64,000 nucleotides of DNA, from the NCBI GenBank assembly GCA_012522755.1, contig JAAYJV010000048.1:16425-80424 (forward strand). Reading direction: 5' to 3'. The notes under the pieces were generated by a model. It made no database searches and was not told where the DNA came from. It was given only the letters and a program-made list of their open reading frames with translations. Positions within the stretch are counted from its first letter, which is position 1, and every line of letters begins with the position of its first letter. This DNA comes from Candidatus Hydrogenedens sp. Lineage in GTDB: Bacteria; Hydrogenedentota; Hydrogenedentia; Hydrogenedentales; CAITNO01. Positions 29,316 through 39,384 of this stretch are shown here, in pieces. Made by a program: the position numbers and the translations under genes.

Positions 29316-30874
29316 AGTTCAAACTCCTGAACTTGCCCATAGGCCGGTGAGAAGTCTTGAAGCATCCGATCCATGAGCGACCAGCCATATTCAAAGAGAA
29401 AGGAGAAGACCGAGAGGACACGTTCCTGCTCTTTACCTTCAGGGAAATAAAGAGTCTGCAAACGGCTGAGTTGTGCCTCCAGTGTGGCGCGTTTTTCCTG
29501 ATCCGAAAAGAGCAGTGCCTCGCCCAGTCGAGTCAAAGCCAGAAGCTGATTGTCATGAAAGCGTCGGGCCATCTGTTCAATGGACGGCGGGTTTCCTGCA
29601 GACAAATAAGGCCTGATCAGATTTTCAAGAGCTTCGACATACATATATCTGTTCATCTCAAAGCGTTTATACATACCTGTGGTATCGTCTTTTTTCAGGG
29701 CCCGAAGGAGCAAGGCATCGAAATCAAAGGCCTCGGAGGGATCCACATCCAGACGGGTACGCAGTTTGTCGGCTTTCAAAGTGGTGACTCTTCCGCGCAT
29801 CCGTGGATAGACAACGGGCATGGGCCGGTTGAAAAAGCGGAAAATCGGCTGCAGCTGCGCCCAATAGGCGATCTCGCCGGGACCGGCCACATAGGCCAGC
29901 GTCGGAAAAAGGGCCTGCTGAATGATGGGTCGGAGCGCCACATTTCCTGAGAAACGTTCAGGCTCATGAACGAGTCTGGACTTGAGTTCAGCCTGCGAAA
30001 AGGAGAGCCCCTCTTCGGGGATATGAAACTGTCCTGATTCATAAAAAACAGGCCGGCGCCTTTGCTCCACTTCCAGGAAAAAGTTGCAGGCATGAGGTTG
30101 CCGGTGAATAGGCTGGCCGAAACCCAGAGCTTCCAGTTCTTTGCCCCGTTCCAGAAGCAGAGCGGTGCTCCGGAGAGGAGCGTCAATCTCCTGTTCCAGA
30201 ATCAGCGCTGTGATCCGCCGTGCCGCAGACAGGCGGGGATCAAAAATCCGCAATGGTGTGCCGGCGAAAAGGCGCGCCTGAATACGGGAAAACCAGTCAG
30301 CGAAGGAAGCGGCTTCTTCCAGACTGTCTTCCAGAAAAGAAAAAACGGATGGCGTCTCTTCAGAGGAAAAACAATGCTCTTTCGCCTGACGGATTATTTC
30401 TTTCAATTGTTTCGTAAGGGGGATCTCCCCTGCGGGCATGCCTTTGAGATACCCTTCTTCCGCCGAGGGATTGTAACGAAGGGTGAGAAGATCATTGTTT
30501 CGGGTCAGCAGGGTCGCATGGCTGATCTCGTCAAAGTCGTGGTCGTCCGATGCCGTCCAGAAGAGGGGAATCACCGGTGCCCGGGGTTGACTCAGCGTCT
30601 CGGCCAATTGGATGGTCGTAATGCTTTTATAAATGGTGTACAGAGGTCCGCCGAGCAGACCCGCCTGTTGTCCCGTAACAATCACCTGACACTTTTCCGG
30701 GAGCGGATCTTTTTCAAAGGAAAGTGTTTTCTGATAGCTGTTGATTGCCTCGGCAATACCTTCAGGCCAGGATGCCGGATGGACCATCTCTGTTGACAGG
30801 GCTGATGGAGCGTGATCGAAAAGCTCCAGAGCCTTTTCCTCGCCGGAAAGATATGCCTCATGAAATGTACTCAT
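29312..30874 (-). CDS. bshC: Bacillithiol biosynthesis cysteine-adding enzyme BshC
   Basis: VIVTGQQAGLLGGPLYTIYKSITTIQLAETL...VIPLFWTASDDHDFDEISH, RPIIQQALFPTLAYVAGPGEIAYWAQL, PVVYPRMR; start at 30874. Confidence 0.92.
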   Translation of the reverse strand: MSTFHEAYLSGEEKALELFDHAPSALSTEMVHPASWPEGIAEAINSYQKTLSFEKDPLPEKCQVIVTGQQAGLLGGPLYTIYKSITTIQLAETLSQPRAPVIPLFWTASDDHDFDEISHATLLTRNNDLLTLRYNPSAEEGYLKGMPAGEIPLTKQLKEIIRQAKEHCFSSEETPSVFSFLEDSLEEAASFADWFSRIQARLFAGTPLRIFDPRLSAARRITALILEQEIDAPLRSTALLLERGKELEALGFGQPIHRQPHACNFFLEVEQRRRPVFYESGQFHIPEEGLSFSQAELKSRLVHEPERFSGNVALRPIIQQALFPTLAYVAGPGEIAYWAQLQPIFRFFNRPMPVVYPRMRGRVTTLKADKLRTRLDVDPSEAFDFDALLLRALKKDDTTGMYKRFEMNRYMYVEALENLIRPYLSAGNPPSIEQMARRFHDNQLLALTRLGEALLFSDQEKRATLEAQLSRLQTLYFPEGKEQERVLSVFSFLFEYGWSLMDRMLQDFSPAYGQVQEFEL

Positions 30875-31635
30875 GATGCGTCCTTGCATCCGAGAACAAG
30901 CATCCGGGGACTGAGAGTATCATAAGGCGAAGCGTCGTAGTCGCCCCAGACCTGTCGGATATGCAGTCCCGCCCGGAGGAGCATGGCCTTCAATTCATCC
31001 AAAGCATACATGCGTACCGACTCGCTGTTTTTTCCTATGATTTGTCCATCCCGCTCCACAATAATATTTTTGTTGATGCGCTTTGTATGTTCATCGATCC
31101 AGCGTTTCTCGTGAATCAGATAACCCTTTGATTCGCGGGTGGACTCAGGCACGAGACGGGCTTCAATCTGGTCGGGATTCAGATAGTCAAAGAAGAATCG
31201 TCCTCCTGGAAGCATTGCGGCTTCCATCTGAAGAAGAGCCTTTTCATTTTCCGAATCTTCCATGAAGTAACCGAAGCTCGTGAAAAAATTGAAGACCACG
31301 GAAAAGGTGTTTTGAAAAGGCAGGGCACGCATATCACCCCGTATGAGCGGAACCAAACCTCTGGTGTTTTTTTGTGCCTGGGCGAGGAGCTCCGGTGAAT
31401 AGTCGAAGCCGCACAGCGACACACCCCCTCCGTTCTGCAGCAGATTGGCGAGATGCCGGCCCGTACCGCAACAGAGATCCAATAACCTGTCTTTGGGGTT
31501 GAGCCCGGTTGCCCGGGCTGCAAAGGCTGCTTCCGGTAGAGCCGAAGCGACAGAACGATGGGCATAGACGATGCTGTAGAGCTCACCAAAAGCATCTTCA
31601 TACCAGTTATCAGGAATCACATTGTGCTCGTTCAT
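30871..31635 (-). CDS. Class I SAM-dependent methyltransferase
   Basis: DRLLDLCCGTGRHLANLLQNGGGVSLCGFDYSPELLAQAQ, FNFFTSFGYFMEDSENEKALLQMEAAMLPGGRFFFDYLNP. Confidence 0.9.
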   Translation of the reverse strand: MNEHNVIPDNWYEDAFGELYSIVYAHRSVASALPEAAFAARATGLNPKDRLLDLCCGTGRHLANLLQNGGGVSLCGFDYSPELLAQAQKNTRGLVPLIRGDMRALPFQNTFSVVFNFFTSFGYFMEDSENEKALLQMEAAMLPGGRFFFDYLNPDQIEARLVPESTRESKGYLIHEKRWIDEHTKRINKNIIVERDGQIIGKNSESVRMYALDELKAMLLRAGLHIRQVWGDYDASPYDTLSPRMLVLGCKDAS

Positions 31636-31680
31636 GTCAAGACCGAAGGTTTTTCTTTGCTCAGGATAAGAGGAGGCCTT

Positions 31681-32991
31681 TCATTCCCAGGCATCAAAGA
31701 CACGGTAGATGGCTTCCACCGATTTCTCAAGATCCTGATCTTCCACACCGATGAGAATATTCATTTCTGAAGAGCCCTGATTGATGACCCGGATATTCAC
31801 CCCGGCTCCGGCAAGCGCTCCCGTGAGACGGGCCGCCACGCCGACCAGTCTGTTCATCCCTTTACCCACTGTGGCGATAATAGCCAGGCCGGAAGTCACA
31901 TGAAGTTCATCAGGTTCCAGAAGGCGTTCAATAGCCTCTACAATGACTGTCTCTTTTTCTTTCAGTTCTTCATCTGAGGCGATGATGGAAATGGTGTCGA
32001 TTCCCGTGGGCATGTGTTCCCAGCTCACCCGGTGTTCTTCAAAGATGGAGAGCAGTTTTCTGCCGAAGCCATGTTCCTTGTTCATCAAAGTTTTTTCAAT
32101 ATTGAACATGGTGAAGCCCCGCCGTCCGGCAATACCGCAGACAGGGCGTTTGGAATCCCGGTTGGCCACGATAAGCGTTCCGGGATTATCCGGTTTTTTG
32201 CTGTTCAGGATGTGAATGGGAATCCCGGGCTCACGGACGGGAAAAATCGCCTCGTCATGAAGCACCGTGGCACCCATGTAAGAAAGTTCTCGCAGTTCTC
32301 TGTAGGTGATCTCTTCGATGCGTTTGGCATCAGGAACGATCCGGGGATCAGCCATTCTGAAGCCGGATACATCGGTCCAGTTTTCATAGAGTGTGGAAGC
32401 GGTTGCCCGGGCGACAATGGCTCCTGTTACATCGCTGCCGCCCCGGGAAAAGGTTTTTATCTCACCCTTGGGCGTGGCTCCGTAGAATCCCGGAATGACA
32501 AAGAGTCCGTCCCCCTGCAGACGCTCGGCAAGCAAGGTATAACTTTGAGGATCAAGCTGACCGTTCTTCTTGAACAAGATGCATTCGGCCGGATCCACAA
32601 AGGTGGCTCCCAGTGCTTCCGCTATGAGCCGTCCATTGAGGTATTCGCCCCGGGATGCCATATAGTCCGGCGCCTCGTCTGCAGCGGCATGCCTGGAGAT
32701 TTCCTCCAGACAGGGTTGCACATTAAAGGACACTCCCAGCTCGCGGGCGAGCGATGAGAAACGCTCTTCAATAATGCCTTTGGGTTCCGCCGGATCAAGA
32801 CCCCGCCGTGCCATACTGTGCCAGGCATAGAGAAGATCGGTTATTTTCTGTTCATCGGCTGTCCGTTTTCCCGGAGCCGACGGTACAATATATTTTCGCG
32901 AGGGATTGGCCCGTATGATGTCAATGACCTGCCGTATACAGGCCGCATCAGCAAGAGAAGAACCACCGAATTTACAGGTGATACGCTCCAT
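31681..32991 (-). CDS. Aspartate kinase with C-terminal ACT domains
   Basis: MERITCKFGGSSLADAACIRQVIDII, FSRGGSDVTGAIVARA, ENWTDVSGFRMADPRIVPDAKRIEEITYRELRELSYMGATVLHDEAIFPV; ACT repeats at C-term. Confidence 0.93.
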   Translation of the reverse strand: MERITCKFGGSSLADAACIRQVIDIIRANPSRKYIVPSAPGKRTADEQKITDLLYAWHSMARRGLDPAEPKGIIEERFSSLARELGVSFNVQPCLEEISRHAAADEAPDYMASRGEYLNGRLIAEALGATFVDPAECILFKKNGQLDPQSYTLLAERLQGDGLFVIPGFYGATPKGEIKTFSRGGSDVTGAIVARATASTLYENWTDVSGFRMADPRIVPDAKRIEEITYRELRELSYMGATVLHDEAIFPVREPGIPIHILNSKKPDNPGTLIVANRDSKRPVCGIAGRRGFTMFNIEKTLMNKEHGFGRKLLSIFEEHRVSWEHMPTGIDTISIIASDEELKEKETVIVEAIERLLEPDELHVTSGLAIIATVGKGMNRLVGVAARLTGALAGAGVNIRVINQGSSEMNILIGVEDQDLEKSVEAIYRVFDAWE

Positions 32992-33054
32992 GAAAATTTC
33001 CTTTAAAGGGTATGGGTCTGCAACCAGAGGAATACACAAAAACTACAGGACACT

Positions 33055-34716
33055 TCAGAACCAGCCGTAAATAAGGCGTTGAATGTCATTGAAGGTCACA
33101 AAAATCATCAGTGCAACCAGCAGAAATATGCCGATCTGCTGCATGCGGATCAGAAGTTTTTCGTTTACAGGCTTGCCCCGGACAGCTTCAACAGTATTCA
33201 TAACCACCTGGCCGCCATCCAGAACAGGCAGGGGCAGAAGGTTCAGCACGAAAAGGTTCACACTGATGAAGGCTGTGATCTTGAGCAACCAGTCCCAACC
33301 GGCCTGTGCGGCCTTGGTGGTAACTTCATAAATCATGACAGGGCCGCCCAGATCCTTGGGACTCACTTTACGCTGTACAAGCCCCACAATGGTCATGATC
33401 GTTCTTTCCACAGCCAGATAGCTCTGATAGACGGAGTGGGGGATGAGCTTGACCAGAGGAACATTGTGCCAGACCATTTTCGGGCGCAATCCCACACCGA
33501 AGGCACGGACGGGAACAATGCTGACAGTGGTCGTAAACTGTTCATCAGGCTTCACCATGCCGAAAAGGAGGCCGGAACGCTGTACCTTGAGTTCCAGATC
33601 CTGGCCGGGATTTTCTTTTTCGAAAAGGGTGAATTCATCAAGATTCATGGAGCGGCCATTGACAGACGTGATGACATCTCCCGTCTTCAAGCCTGTTTCT
33701 TCCGCTGTTTTCGCATCAATGCCCAGAACAGAAAGAGTCTCCCATTTTTCTCCGGAACTGAAGGCGATGCCTTTCACACGGCCTATGGTTTTGGGAGTGG
33801 CCGGGATAGTGAGCAGATTGCCTTCCCGTTCCACCTGCAATGCCACCGTATCCCCTTCAGGAATTGTTTCCACAGCGGCGATGAAGGAGGACAGGGAGAC
33901 CACATTTCCATTGAGAGCGTGAATGATATCCTCCTCCTGCAAGCCCGCAGCTTCTCCGGCGGAATCAGCCATGACCTGTCGGACTATGGCTGTTTCAAAA
34001 GGACCTACGCCAAAGCGCGCATGACCTGATTCATCCAATACTTCAGGCGTTACCGGGGACAGGAATTTCTTTCCGTCTCTTTCCAGAACAATCTCATGAG
34101 ACTTGTCGGGGCCGCCCAGTACAGCGGTAATGGCCAGATCAGTCAAATTGCCGATTTCACGACCATTGACACTGAGAATACGATCGCCCACCAGCCAGCC
34201 CAGACTGTCGGGAGCCCGGTCTGTGTCAGTGATTGTGTTCTCACCGGCCAGAAACAGAGGGGCTTTCGCCACGGGAGAGTTCGCTTCAATTTCGCCCACA
34301 CGGGCCTCTGTTTCCCATTCGGGCACTTGACTGCCGATGAAGCCCACCAGTGCATAAAGGACCACCGCCAGAAGAAGGTTCATCGTCGGCCCGGCCAGAA
34401 GCACGCAGATTCTCTGAAGGACGGGTTTGTTCTGGAACCAGCGTTCTTCAGGAACATGGCCGTATTCTTCTTCCCGCTCTTCATCGCTCAAAGGCACGTC
34501 TTCCTGGCCCGCCATCATGACAAAACCGCCAATGGGCAAGGCGCCTATACAGTAATCTGTTTCACCCCACTGAAAACCGAAGATGCGGGGAGGCATGCCG
34601 ACGCTGAAACGTTTGACGTAAATGCCGAAGCTTTTGGCAGCCAGAAAATGCCCCAGTTCGTGGATGAAAATCAGAAGGCTCAAAACGGCAACAAATACAA
34701 TGATGTTTATCAGCAT
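33055..34716 (-). CDS. rseP: RseP-type site-2 zinc metalloprotease with PDZ domains
   Basis: FIHELGHFLAAKSFGIYVKRFSVGMPPRIF (HExxH), GETDYCIGALPIGGFVMMAGQ, NLLPLPVLDGGQVV; internal PDZ-like repeats. Confidence 0.93.
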   Translation of the reverse strand: MLINIIVFVAVLSLLIFIHELGHFLAAKSFGIYVKRFSVGMPPRIFGFQWGETDYCIGALPIGGFVMMAGQEDVPLSDEEREEEYGHVPEERWFQNKPVLQRICVLLAGPTMNLLLAVVLYALVGFIGSQVPEWETEARVGEIEANSPVAKAPLFLAGENTITDTDRAPDSLGWLVGDRILSVNGREIGNLTDLAITAVLGGPDKSHEIVLERDGKKFLSPVTPEVLDESGHARFGVGPFETAIVRQVMADSAGEAAGLQEEDIIHALNGNVVSLSSFIAAVETIPEGDTVALQVEREGNLLTIPATPKTIGRVKGIAFSSGEKWETLSVLGIDAKTAEETGLKTGDVITSVNGRSMNLDEFTLFEKENPGQDLELKVQRSGLLFGMVKPDEQFTTTVSIVPVRAFGVGLRPKMVWHNVPLVKLIPHSVYQSYLAVERTIMTIVGLVQRKVSPKDLGGPVMIYEVTTKAAQAGWDWLLKITAFISVNLFVLNLLPLPVLDGGQVVMNTVEAVRGKPVNEKLLIRMQQIGIFLLVALMIFVTFNDIQRLIYGWF

Positions 34717-35879
34717 GGAGGATAACTTTCTGAAGTTGATTTTATATGTGCCCGTGCCAGAAGGCGGGCTTCCCGGTCAGCAGCCAGAACCGCTTCCAGA
34801 TCGTAAGCACTGGAGGATTCACTCTCATCCAGTGTCCGGGCAACTATATCTGCAATGGCAAGAAAGGGGATTGCAGACGCACAAAATGCCGCCACAGCCT
34901 CTTCATTGGCGGCATTGAGAATGGCTGGTGCCGTACCTCCACAGCGGGCCGCTTGCCGTGCCAGATCCAGGCTGGGAAAGGCCTTGCAGTCCGGTTTGTC
35001 GAAGGTGAGGGTTGCCATGTCTGTCAAGTCCATTCTTGTATTGGACAACACCAGACGGGATGGATAACTCAGAGCATAGGCGATGGGCAACTTCATGTCA
35101 GCCGGCCCCAGTTGTGCAATAAAAGACCCGTCAATGAATTCAACGAGACTGTGAACAATGCTCTGGGGATGTATGACCACCCTTATCTGGTCCAATTCTA
35201 GCCCAAACAGCCACATGGCTTCAATTATTTCCAGGCCCTTGTTCATCAATGTCGCCGAATCAACACTGATTTTAGTACCCATGTCCCAGGTGGGGTGGGA
35301 CATGGCCTGGCTCGGTGAGATTTGGCGCATCTCTTCGAGCGAGCAGCGGTAGAAAGGTCCGCCCGAAGCTGTCAGGTGAATTTGACGCACATCCCGGGAT
35401 TCAAAACCTTGCAAACACTGGAAGATTGCACTGTGCTCACTGTCCACAGGAAGGAGCGGGGCGTCATGGGCAATGGACTTCTCCATAACATAACGGCCGG
35501 CCATGACCAGAGGTTCTTTATTCGCTACGGCAACGGGAGTGCCTGCTTCCAACGCGGCCAGGAGAGGATGAAGTCCCACAGCGCCCACTACGGCATTGAC
35601 CACCATGTCCACAGGATGAGAAGCCACTTCAACCAGACCTTCCAATCCGGTGAGAATCTCACAGTCTGTGGTCAGACGGGATTGAAGGGTATCGCGCAGT
35701 GCCGGATCAAAAATGCAAACATAAGGAGGCTGAAATTCCTCGATCTGACGCAGAAGAAGATCCACATTACCCCGGGCTGCAAGAGCCTGGACACAATATT
35801 GATCACGATGTTGGCGGATCACTTCCAGCGTATTGTGACCGATGCTGCCGGTGGATCCCAAAAGAGTAATTTTTTTCAT
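34710..35879 (-). CDS. dxr: 1-deoxy-D-xylulose 5-phosphate reductoisomerase
   Basis: MKKITLLGSTGSIGHNTLEVIRQHRDQYCVQALAARGN, VVNAVVGAVGLHPLLAALEAG, VDSEHSAIFQCLQG, LTASGGPF, PTWDMGTKISVDSATLMNKGLEIIEA. Confidence 0.96.
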   Translation of the reverse strand: MKKITLLGSTGSIGHNTLEVIRQHRDQYCVQALAARGNVDLLLRQIEEFQPPYVCIFDPALRDTLQSRLTTDCEILTGLEGLVEVASHPVDMVVNAVVGAVGLHPLLAALEAGTPVAVANKEPLVMAGRYVMEKSIAHDAPLLPVDSEHSAIFQCLQGFESRDVRQIHLTASGGPFYRCSLEEMRQISPSQAMSHPTWDMGTKISVDSATLMNKGLEIIEAMWLFGLELDQIRVVIHPQSIVHSLVEFIDGSFIAQLGPADMKLPIAYALSYPSRLVLSNTRMDLTDMATLTFDKPDCKAFPSLDLARQAARCGGTAPAILNAANEEAVAAFCASAIPFLAIADIVARTLDESESSSAYDLEAVLAADREARLLARAHIKSTSESYPPC

Positions 35880-36218
35880 AAGTGCCTTGAAAAGAGACGG
35901 AAGACAGTTCTTTTTCAGGGAAAAGCATAAGATGGAGGAGCTCAGACTCTCGGCTAATATATAACCCCCGGGCTTCTATTGTCAATTACCGCTGAAAGGG
36001 ACGGCTCGTTTTTGATCTTATATTTGCAATAACTGACAATCATGGGTATACTGGTATTAATGAGAAAAGAATCAATTGCTTTTTTCGGGGCTGGCTGACG
36101 GCTGAAGCATAGCAGCCCTTCCGTGGAAAAGTTTGCGGACAAGAGATTTCTCATCAGAATAGAAATGCCGAAGAAATTGTTTCTTATAAGACCCTGGGTA
36201 ACATGAAGGAAATTATAC

Positions 36219-38330
36219 ATGAACGCACCTTTCTTCACAAAGATGATCAGCGCCCTCTTCCTCCTTTCATTGATCCTTCCGATCCTCCCTGCAAGTGCTG
36301 AAGAACCTTGTCCGCTCACCGGTGAGCAGGTATATCCTGTTCTGGCGGATCTGATATTCGTTGTCTTTGATCTGAACAGAGATGGCAAAATCACCCGTCA
36401 GGAACTGGCGGTCATTTCACCTGATCTGGCCAACAGCGGTTTGGGCGATTTTGTGGGCGACAATGGCACAAGCCGCTGGTGGGTGCAGCGGTATATGGAA
36501 ATTTTGAAACCTCTCAATATGATTGATACCAATCGAAATGGTCTCATCGAATATGAAGAGGTGGGGGACGACGTCCCTCGCGAAATTTTTGACATGCTCG
36601 ACTTCAATGCAAACGGGGTGATTGACTGCGAGGATTTTGATTATCTGACAGAGGAGTATACGGAAGCTGAGGGGGATGAGGAATGTGGATCCAGTGATAT
36701 TCTGGCTCTCATTGCCCGGGGTGGCGTTCTTTATCTTGATCAGGATGGTGACGATCTTATCAGCCAGGATGAAATCATTGTGATCTTGTCCGAATCCGGT
36801 GATCTGGGCTCCAATGCGGATACTTTCCATGCCCTTTTCAATATGCTTGATGCCGACAAGGACGGCTATCTCTCCGCTGTGGAAATACACGGTACCCTTC
36901 TGTCCATCCCCATCAATGTCATCCATATTGTCGACACGAACCGCGATGGTGCCATTCAATATCTTGAAGTTCCCTTTGTGCCTCTCACGCTTTTTGCCCA
37001 GCTGGATACTGTTCCTGATGGAAAACTGGATTGCGCCGATTATATCGACCAGTATGAAAATAATGAGATAGAACTGCCTAAAGGAGCACTGGGAGGTGTT
37101 GTCCGTGATGCCAAGACACAACTGCCCCTTTCCGGTGTGACCGTCAAAGTCAGCCCGGGCGGATTTTCTGATACGACCCTGGCTGTGGTCGGTACTTTTG
37201 GATTTCCTTCCCTGCCCTACAGGCAATACACCCTGACAGCAACCAAAGAAGGATACCAGCCTTACAGCAAAAGCTTCCGCATGGACACTCTCGTGCTTAC
37301 CCTGGATATACTTCTGGAACCGGAAGTGGTGGTTGAAGGAGAAGTTGAAGGGGAAATAGAAGGAGAAATCGAAGGGGAGGAGCCCGTACTGGCTCATGTG
37401 GCCGGTGTTGTCCGTGATGAAGCCACGGGTTTGCCCGTATCTGATGTGCTTATTACCCTGATACCAGGCGATTTCACCGTGCACAGCCTGGATATTCTGG
37501 GTACTTTCCTGATCAATGATATTCCACCGGGCATCTATACAATCACGGCCGAAAAAGAGGGATATTTCAGCTATGAGCAGGAGATTACACTGGACGAGGG
37601 CGAAATAGAACCTCTGGATATCCAGATGATCCCCGAACCCATTGTGGAAGGTGAAGAGATCATTGAGGGTGAAATTATTCCTGAGGGTGAAGAGCTTCCT
37701 GTTGAGGGCGAGAGTGTTCCCGATGACAGGCCCAAAGGCGCATTATCCGGTGTGGTTCGCAATGCCGCCACCGAGTTGCCCGTTCCCAATGCCGCATTGA
37801 CGCTCATGCCCGGCGGCTATCAGGCTGTAAGTCAGGAAATCACCGGATTGTACAGGATTGCGGAAGTGCCTTTCGGTACCTATACACTTCACGTGGCTCA
37901 CCCGGCTTTTGAAAATCACATGACTTCCGTGGAAATCAAACAGACTTCCATCGGTCCTATTGCAGTGACGGAAGTTCTTCTGGATGTTGTTCTCACCATG
38001 AAGACGGGAGAAGGCGAAACGATTGCAACAGATGTGGAAGGTGAAGCCGTCCCGCATGAAGGCGAAACTCTTGAACCTGTGGAAGGTGAAGCCGCTCCGT
38101 CTGAGGGTGAAACCCTTGAGCCTGTGGAAGGCGAGACGATTCAGCCTGAAGGCGAAAGGCCTGTGCTTGAAGGTGAGCAGCCATCCGAGGGTGAAGACGA
38201 CGATGTCGCTCCCCGTTCCGGCTGTAATGGTCGTGTGAGCGTATCCTCCAAATCACTTGCCGACGATTGGTTCCCGCTTATTTCGAGTTTCCTGGCTCTT
38301 CTGTTTTTCTCCGTCTTCGGAAAACGCTGA
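36219..38330 (+). CDS. Secreted surface protein: EF-hand-like repeats, carboxypeptidase-regulatory-like domains, acidic VEGE repeats and C-terminal TM anchor
   Basis: Signal peptide; loops DLNRDGKITRQEL, DTNRNGLIEYEEV, DFNANGVIDCEDF, DQDGDDLISQDEI, DADKDGYLSAVEI, DTNRDGAIQYLEV; three (L)(G/S)GVVRxxxTxLPxxxxxxxL domains; EGEVEGEIEGEIEGEE repeats; C-term GCNGR...WFPLISSFLALLFFSVFGKR. Confidence 0.85.
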   Translation: MNAPFFTKMISALFLLSLILPILPASAEEPCPLTGEQVYPVLADLIFVVFDLNRDGKITRQELAVISPDLANSGLGDFVGDNGTSRWWVQRYMEILKPLNMIDTNRNGLIEYEEVGDDVPREIFDMLDFNANGVIDCEDFDYLTEEYTEAEGDEECGSSDILALIARGGVLYLDQDGDDLISQDEIIVILSESGDLGSNADTFHALFNMLDADKDGYLSAVEIHGTLLSIPINVIHIVDTNRDGAIQYLEVPFVPLTLFAQLDTVPDGKLDCADYIDQYENNEIELPKGALGGVVRDAKTQLPLSGVTVKVSPGGFSDTTLAVVGTFGFPSLPYRQYTLTATKEGYQPYSKSFRMDTLVLTLDILLEPEVVVEGEVEGEIEGEIEGEEPVLAHVAGVVRDEATGLPVSDVLITLIPGDFTVHSLDILGTFLINDIPPGIYTITAEKEGYFSYEQEITLDEGEIEPLDIQMIPEPIVEGEEIIEGEIIPEGEELPVEGESVPDDRPKGALSGVVRNAATELPVPNAALTLMPGGYQAVSQEITGLYRIAEVPFGTYTLHVAHPAFENHMTSVEIKQTSIGPIAVTEVLLDVVLTMKTGEGETIATDVEGEAVPHEGETLEPVEGEAAPSEGETLEPVEGETIQPEGERPVLEGEQPSEGEDDDVAPRSGCNGRVSVSSKSLADDWFPLISSFLALLFFSVFGKR

Positions 38331-38403
38331 TTAACATTCCAATTCATGATAGGCTATAATGGACAGGGAGGGGAATGTCCGCAGAAAAACCTGAAAGGAA
38401 GCC

Positions 38404-39276
38404 GTGAAAGCTGAATTGGATTGTTTGGAGTGTTCTCTGCGACAGGCACTTCGTGCCGCGCGTATGGCCGGAGATGACCCGCAGATGCATCGGAAGGTGA
38501 TGGATGCTGTCGCCGCCGATATCCCGACCATGGATCTCAATGACTCCCCCGCTGTCTTGTCTCTGGGATTGTACCGCTATGCCCGTGAGTTTTCCGGTAA
38601 TCCCGATCCCTACAAGAATATTAAAAAAGAGCAGAATGCCATGGCTCTTGCTCTGGAGCCTGAATTGGACAAGCTGGTGGCGGAAAGCGATACCCCTCTG
38701 CTCACGGCCATCAGACTGGCTGCGGCCGGAAATATCATTGATCTGGGCGTCATGCACACCCATGAGATTGATCCGCGTCTGGCCATCAAAGAGGCCATGG
38801 AAACGACACCGGCCATTGATCACAGCGATCGTTTCATCCGGAGTCTGGAGTCCTGTGAAGACCTGCTGTATCTGCTCGATAATGCGGGAGAAATTGTTTT
38901 TGACAAACCCCTTATCAAGGAGCTGCAAAAGCAAACCCGGGTTACAGCCGTGGTCAAAGCAGGTCCCATCATCAATGATGCCTGCCTGGAAGATGCGGAA
39001 CAGGTGGGGCTTACGGACTTTTGTGAAGTCATCGATAATGGCGGTGCCTTTGTCGGCTCTCCTTTGAAACTCATTCCTCCTTCTTTCCGGGAACGGATGG
39101 AAGCGGCGGATGTGATTCTGGGTAAAGGGCAGGGAAACTATGAGACAGTGGATGAGTTTGACGGAGATGTATACCTCCTGTTGAAAATAAAATGCGAAGT
39201 CATCGCCCGCCATTGCGGGGTGCCCATGGGCGAAAGTATTTTCCTTTCCACCCGTGCCCGCCAAGAGAAGCGTTGA
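38404..39276 (+). CDS. DUF89 / ARMT1-like (damage-control phosphatase fold) protein
   Basis: VKAELDCLECSLRQALRAARMAG, NIIDLGVM, YLLDNAGEIVFDKPLIKEL, AVVKAGPIINDACLEDAEQVGL, VILGKGQGNYETVDE; GTG start at 38404. Confidence 0.85.
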   Translation: MKAELDCLECSLRQALRAARMAGDDPQMHRKVMDAVAADIPTMDLNDSPAVLSLGLYRYAREFSGNPDPYKNIKKEQNAMALALEPELDKLVAESDTPLLTAIRLAAAGNIIDLGVMHTHEIDPRLAIKEAMETTPAIDHSDRFIRSLESCEDLLYLLDNAGEIVFDKPLIKELQKQTRVTAVVKAGPIINDACLEDAEQVGLTDFCEVIDNGGAFVGSPLKLIPPSFRERMEAADVILGKGQGNYETVDEFDGDVYLLLKIKCEVIARHCGVPMGESIFLSTRARQEKR

Positions 39277-39384
39277 CTGGACCGGCTCATCCCGGTATAA
39301 TCAACAGTGATCATGCCCGTCCCTGTTGACAGCTGACAATGCCCGGCCCCTGCTGTTTTTCCGGCCGTATAAGGATTCTTATCC

